In this document: piece after piece, positions 60,596 through 64,000 of the stretch
Position numbering within the stretch: position 1 is the stretch's first letter
How the letters are laid out: each line of letters starts with the position of its first letter
DNA from: Candidatus Streptomyces philanthi
GTDB taxonomy: Bacteria; Actinomycetota; Actinomycetes; Streptomycetales; Streptomycetaceae
NCBI GenBank assembly: GCA_018114805.1
Contig: CP073042.1
Span: forward strand, 6,927,501 to 6,991,500
Direction of reading: 5' to 3'
DNA length: 64,000 nucleotides
Notes under the pieces: model-generated
Told to the model about the DNA's origin: nothing
The model's input: the letters and a program-made list of their open reading frames with translations, nothing else
Databases searched by the model: none
Made by a program: the position numbers and the translations under genes

Positions 60596-61252
60596 CTACG
60601 CACGCTCCGCGTCGAACTCACCCTGGCCGCCCGGGAAGCGGAGCCCCACGGCGGCGAACCGCGGGTCGTCCGCGGTCGCCGGCACGTACGGCACCGCGAT
60701 GCACCGCATCCCGGCCCGGCGCGCCGCCTCCGCGCCCGGCGGCGCGTCCTCGACCACCACGCAGTCGGCCGGCGGCACGCCCAGGCGCCGGGCGGCCTCC
60801 AGGAAGACGTCCGGCTCCGGCTTGCCGTGCGGCACCTCCTCGGCTGAGACGTACGTGGCGAAGTGCGCGTCGAGCCCCGTGGCGCCGAGCACGGCCTTGA
60901 TCGCGGCGCGCGACGAACCGGACGCCACGGCGATCGGGTGGCCCCGCGTGGACAGCCGCTCCACGAACGCGCGCATCCTCGGGAACGCCTCGGTCGAGGC
61001 GCCCACCAACTCCAGGTAGTGCCGGTTCTTGGCCGCCAGCAACTCGTCGACGGACGCCTCGATCCCGTGCTCGGACCGCAGGATGGTCAGCGTCTCGCGG
61101 GTGCCGATGAAGCGGGTGTGTTCGGCCCAGTCGAAGTCGGTCACCCCGTACGCGGCCAGGGTGCGCCGCCCGGCTTCGAAGTAGTGCGGCTCGCTGTCCA
61201 CGAGCGTGCCGTCGAGATCGAAGATGACCGCTGTGGTGGGGGAAGTGCTCAT
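60596..61252 (-). CDS. HAD-superfamily hydrolase (beta-phosphoglucomutase-like)
   Basis: 218 residues from ATG 61252 (MSTSPTTAVIFDLDGTLVDS). Motif I DLDGT, helical cap (PHYFEAGRRTLAAYGVTDFD), motif II HPIAVASGSSRAAI, motif III Lys in EEVPHGKPEPDVFLEAARRL and motif IV DCVVVEDAPPGAEAARRAGM. Complete set of HAD catalytic residues. Role: phosphatase or mutase on a small phosphorylated sugar; the substrate is unknown. It ends with TAG, one of the few natural amber stops here. Intact. Confidence 0.92.
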   Translation of the reverse strand: MSTSPTTAVIFDLDGTLVDSEPHYFEAGRRTLAAYGVTDFDWAEHTRFIGTRETLTILRSEHGIEASVDELLAAKNRHYLELVGASTEAFPRMRAFVERLSTRGHPIAVASGSSRAAIKAVLGATGLDAHFATYVSAEEVPHGKPEPDVFLEAARRLGVPPADCVVVEDAPPGAEAARRAGMRCIAVPYVPATADDPRFAAVGLRFPGGQGEFDAERA

Positions 61253-61317
61253 GGGCACAGCATGCCAAGGAGGCGTATGCGAGGTACCCACGGCCGGCCC
61301 GATCCCGCCCGCCCCGG

Positions 61318-61800
61318 CTACCGCTGCCGGCCCGCCTCCGCGCCCACCGCGTCCACCAGCGGCAACATCCGGTACGGCACCCGCTGGCGCAACGCGATCT
61401 CGGTGCGGGTGCGGACCACGCCGGGAAGCTGGATCAGGCGCTGGACTATGTCCTCCAGGTGGCCCGCGTCCCGCGCCACCACCCGCGTCATGAGATCGCC
61501 GCCGCCGGTGATCGAGAACGCCTCGATGATCTCCGGCACCTCGGCGAGCGCGTCCCCCACGTCGTCCAGGTGCGCCTGGGTCACCTCGACGTGGACGAAG
61601 GCCAGCACCGGATGGCCGAGGGCGGCGGCCGACAGACGAGGTCCGGTGCCGGTGATCACCCCATCGTGCTCCAACCGGTCGAGCCGTGCCTGCAGGGTGC
61701 CGCGGGCGATGCCGAGCAGCCGGGCGTAATCCCGCACGCTGGTGCGCGGCTGCTCCAGGAGCAGCCGCAGGATCTTCGCGTCGAGAGCGTCCACGGCCAC
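61318..61800 (-). CDS. Lrp/AsnC-family transcriptional regulator
   Basis: 160 residues from GTG 61800 (VAVDALDAKILRLLLEQPRT), 10 bases behind aggag. N-terminal HTH VRDYARLLGIARGTLQARLD with RLEHDGVITG; the C-terminal RAM effector domain has LAFVHVEVTQAHLDDVGDAL, EIIEAFSITGGGDLMTRVVA and LEDIVQRLIQLPGVVRTRTE. These regulators usually respond to amino acids and form octamers. The nearest transported or metabolic target is not evident. Intact. Confidence 0.93.
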   Translation of the reverse strand: MAVDALDAKILRLLLEQPRTSVRDYARLLGIARGTLQARLDRLEHDGVITGTGPRLSAAALGHPVLAFVHVEVTQAHLDDVGDALAEVPEIIEAFSITGGGDLMTRVVARDAGHLEDIVQRLIQLPGVVRTRTEIALRQRVPYRMLPLVDAVGAEAGRQR

Positions 61801-61930
61801 GGGCCACCGGCTCCTGTTCGTCGTTGCTCGTCCTGCTCGTCCGTACGGGCCCAGAAGGTCCCGTATGCGACCCGGTGACTGTACCAACGGCCACCAGCGG
61901 CCCGGGCGCCGTGCGGGGGCCGGCCGCCCG

Positions 61931-62584
61931 TCATCCGGGGGCGTGGGCGGCCCGCAGGACGTCGATCACCTCGTCGTCGCTGACCTGCTCGAAGTCCGCG
62001 TACCACTGGCCGACCGAGCCGAAGGGCCGCGGCTGGTGCGTGCACACCACGTCGTCGGCCTCGGCGGCGAGCGCGGTGGCGGCCTCGGCGGAGCAGACCG
62101 GGGCCGCGAGCGCCACCCGGGCCGGTTCCATGCGGCGCACCGCCCGCAGCGCGGCGCGGGCCGTAACGCCGGTGGCGAGCCCGTCGTCCACCACGACGAC
62201 CGTGCGGCCGCGCAGGTCGGGCGCCGGGCTCCCGCCCCGGTACAGGTCCTCGCGGCGGTGAAGCTCGCCGCGCGCCCGGGCGACCTGCGGGCCCAGTTGG
62301 TCCGGCGTCAGGTCCAGCATGGCCAACGCCCGCTCCTCGTAGAGCGGCGGGTCCTCGCCGGTCAGCGCCCCGACGCCGAGTTCGGGGTTGAACGGTGGGC
62401 CGATCTTGCGCACCACCAGCACGTCCAGCGGCGCGTGCAGGACCCTGGCCACCTCGTCGGCCACCGGCACCCCGCCGCGCGGCAGGGCCAGCACGAAGGG
62501 GCTGGCGACCTCGGAGTGGAGTTCGCGGTCGGCGAGCCGGGCGGCCAGCTCCCGGCCGGCTTGCCCGGCGATCGGAGAGAGCAT
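61931..62584 (-). CDS. Phosphoribosyltransferase-domain protein
   Basis: 217 residues from ATG 62584 (MLSPIAGQAGRELAARLADR), with gaagggag upstream. FVLALPRGGVPVADEVARVL, LDVLVVRKIGPPFNPELGVG and the PRPP-binding signature TVVVVDDGLATGVTARAALR. The FNPELGVGAL and HQPRPFGSVGQWYADFEQVS segments are hallmarks of the stand-alone PRTase family often found fused or adjacent to an alpha/beta hydrolase. Here the hydrolase is indeed the next gene upstream (62643-63314). Substrate unknown. Intact. Confidence 0.92.
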   Translation of the reverse strand: MLSPIAGQAGRELAARLADRELHSEVASPFVLALPRGGVPVADEVARVLHAPLDVLVVRKIGPPFNPELGVGALTGEDPPLYEERALAMLDLTPDQLGPQVARARGELHRREDLYRGGSPAPDLRGRTVVVVDDGLATGVTARAALRAVRRMEPARVALAAPVCSAEAATALAAEADDVVCTHQPRPFGSVGQWYADFEQVSDDEVIDVLRAAHAPG

Positions 62585-62642
62585 GGCGGTTTCTCCCTTC
62601 CGCCCGCCGGCGCCCGGTCGTCCCGGTGCTGCACGGGCACGG

Positions 62643-63314
62643 TCATCGGTCGTCCCCGCGGCGCATGCCGAGGAACCAGTCCCGGGCGGCGTGCGCGACG
62701 ACCTCCAGGGCCCCCGGTTCCGCGAACAGGTGCCCGGCGCCCGGCACCATGCGCAGGGTCCACGGGGCGGTCAGGCGCTCGGCCGCTTCCTCGTTCAGGC
62801 GCAGCACCCGCGGGTCCGCGCCGCCGACGACGAGCAGTACCGGCGCCCGCACGGCGTCCAACGCCGGCCCCGCCAGGTCCGGGCGCCCGCCACGGGAGAC
62901 CACGGCGGCCACCCGGTCGGCCCGCTCGGCCGCCGCGTCGAGCGCCGCCGCGGCCCCGGTGCTGGCGCCGAAGAGGCCCACCGGGACCTCGTGCGTATCG
63001 GGCCGGCCATCGAGCCAGTCCACGACCGCCGCGACGCGTCGGGCCAGCATCGGGATGTCGAACCGCAACTCGGCCGTCACCCGGTCGACGCGCTCCTCCT
63101 CCGGACTGAGCAGGTCGGTGAGTACGGTGCCGAGCCCGGCCTCGTGCAGCGTCCCGGCCACCGCCCAGTTCCGCGGACTGTGCCGCGAGCTTCCGCTGCC
63201 GTGGGCGAAGGCGACCACGCCGAGCGGTTCGGCGGGCAGCGTGAGGTCGCCCGGCAGCGCCACGTCATCAACGTCCACGCTGATGGCCTGCGTTGTAGTG
63301 GCTGTCATCGCCAT
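62643..63314 (-). CDS. Dienelactone-hydrolase-like alpha/beta hydrolase
   Basis: 223 residues from ATG 63314 behind gggagg. VVAFAHGSGSSRHSPRNWAV (oxyanion hole), nucleophile Ser in VPVGLFGASTGAAAALDAAA, Asp in LLVVGGADPRVLRLNEEAAE and His in VPGAGHLFAEPGALEVVAHA. It lies 58 bases upstream of the phosphoribosyltransferase gene on the same strand; in many genomes these two domains are one protein or neighbours, so they probably work together, although the reaction is not established. Intact. Confidence 0.9.
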   Translation of the reverse strand: MAMTATTTQAISVDVDDVALPGDLTLPAEPLGVVAFAHGSGSSRHSPRNWAVAGTLHEAGLGTVLTDLLSPEEERVDRVTAELRFDIPMLARRVAAVVDWLDGRPDTHEVPVGLFGASTGAAAALDAAAERADRVAAVVSRGGRPDLAGPALDAVRAPVLLVVGGADPRVLRLNEEAAERLTAPWTLRMVPGAGHLFAEPGALEVVAHAARDWFLGMRRGDDR

Positions 63315-63977
63315 GCTGGGTGCCTCCCACCCCGCCCGACCGCGTGCCGGGGAAGACCTCCGGACGGTCCGGCGTGTGCTGCTGTCGCCTCCGGCTCCGT
63401 GACCGCCGGACCCGGCCCGTGCCGGGCGGCCGGCGGCGGACGCCGGATGTCGGTTCTCGGTTCCCGGGTACGGGATGTCGCCGGCCGACCCGTGCCGGGT
63501 GGGCGTACGGCGCCGGGACCCGCGACCCGGCCGGTCACGCCCCTGCTCGGAGTCCGGACCCGGCGCGTCCGCGGGCGCCGGGGCGTACCCGCCGGCCGGG
63601 TACCCACCCTCGCCGGGTGCACCACCCCTCGGCCCGACGGATCCGCCGGCTCGCGCGGGGCGCCGGCCACGCGGTGGGGCGCGGGCTCGTCGCGGGTGGG
63701 GGCGGTGGGTGGCGGGGGCCGTGGTGAACCAGGTGCGTGCGTGGCCCGGCGCTGTGGTCCGTTGGCCCGCTCCTGGCCCGGTCAAGGCGGCCGATGGTGT
63801 GCCAATGGCTCAGTGGTGGCGGGGTGTGTTGAGCCAACGAGGACGTCAATGCTGTGATGGTCCCGTCGATGGCGCTGCGGAACCCTCCGCGGCGTCATTT
63901 TTCGTGCTGACGCGCGCGGATCGAGGGGATGCGCGCCGTCCACTGTTCGCGCTGGACGACAGAAGGGGTGGGAAACC
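63315..63977. promoter_or_regulatory. Divergent intergenic region at the right end
   Basis: 663 bases, very GC-rich, with many short cgggtac/ccgggt-type self-complementary repeats between 63460 and 63620. A low-GC spot at 63891-63906 (ggcgtcatttttcgtg) lies about 75 bases before the last gene start and is a candidate promoter. No gene recognised. Confidence 0.45.
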
Positions 63978-64000
63978 GTGCTCAAGAGGATGTTCGTGGC
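63978..64000 (+). CDS. Start of a gene cut by the right edge
   Basis: GTG at 63978 behind agaagggg reads VLKRMFV and then leaves the window. The context (good ribosome binding site, divergent to the hydrolase) makes it a likely gene. Several actinomycete FUSC-type membrane proteins start this way, but seven residues cannot identify it. Confidence 0.45.

Noticed and set aside
59149-60900. A 583-codon plus-strand open frame spanning chitinase promoter and carboxypeptidase
   Set aside because: Crosses a promoter and the opposite strand of a gene with SxxK and KTG motifs; no motif of its own.

Overview
The window is very GC-rich. Its coding bias, frequent GTG starts, near-universal TGA stops and family content (an SsgA-like sporulation protein, two LuxR-type large ATP-binding regulators, an MmyB-type XRE regulator, LtrA, a DUF4360 protein, a chitinase with DasR-like boxes) point to a Streptomyces-type actinomycete. 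It is probably an accessory or arm-like part of the chromosome: there are no ribosomal or tRNA genes, and transporters, regulators, redox enzymes and secreted hydrolases dominate.

Layout. 0-6 kb: an FAD monooxygenase cut by the window edge, a broken sulfonate module (monooxygenase, binding protein, ATPase remnant), and a large LuxR regulator truncated head-to-head against the ATPase. 6-16 kb: subtilisin-like protease with PKD domains, XRE regulator divergent from an SDR, tautomerase, IS630 remnant, methyltransferase, acetate-type transporter, Dps remnant, LtrA. 16-23 kb: amidohydrolase, isochorismatase-like hydrolase, DoxX, MFS exporter, pirin, small acetyltransferase, all on +. 23-30 kb: sugar ABC importer (-) divergent from a second large LuxR regulator (+), then an alpha/beta hydrolase. 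30-41 kb: AraC regulator, a two-component flavin monooxygenase/reductase pair, SsgA-like protein, haloperoxidase-like hydrolase, and an oligopeptide ABC system whose two ATPases are one polypeptide. 42-49 kb: phosphatidylserine-decarboxylase-like pseudogene, PEBP protein, truncated gdhA, LysR regulator, DUF4360 protein, glutathione peroxidase. 49-52.6 kb: a dioxygenase divergent from an N5-(carboxyethyl)ornithine synthase, a sigma-factor remnant, and a peptide deformylase divergent from a regulator with a twin palindromic operator. 52.6-64 kb: mostly intact genes for secreted polymer-active enzymes (PL6 lyase, GH18 chitinase, D,D-carboxypeptidase), N-formylglutamate amidohydrolase, a HAD phosphatase, an AsnC regulator, a phosphoribosyltransferase and an esterase.

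The dominant feature is gene breakage. About 30 genes carry one or more interruptions: 14 in-frame stop codons (at least six exactly where the family has a conserved Trp), more than 35 single-base shifts (many in C or G runs), four short tandem duplications, and several large deletions (ssuB/LuxR junction, Dps core, GDH N-terminus, sigma factor). Either the region is decaying or mutagenised, or part of this is sequence error; the large deletions and remnants cannot be read error. About 20 genes, concentrated after 43 kb, look intact.

No complete new defence or biosynthetic system is evident. The most interesting candidates are the dioxygenase plus carboxyethyl-ornithine synthase pair (49.2-51.0 kb), the regulator/deformylase pair with the twin ctttgcaaag operator (51.2-52.6 kb), and the chitinase promoter with paired DasR-like boxes driving an enzyme whose catalytic motif is one Asp short.
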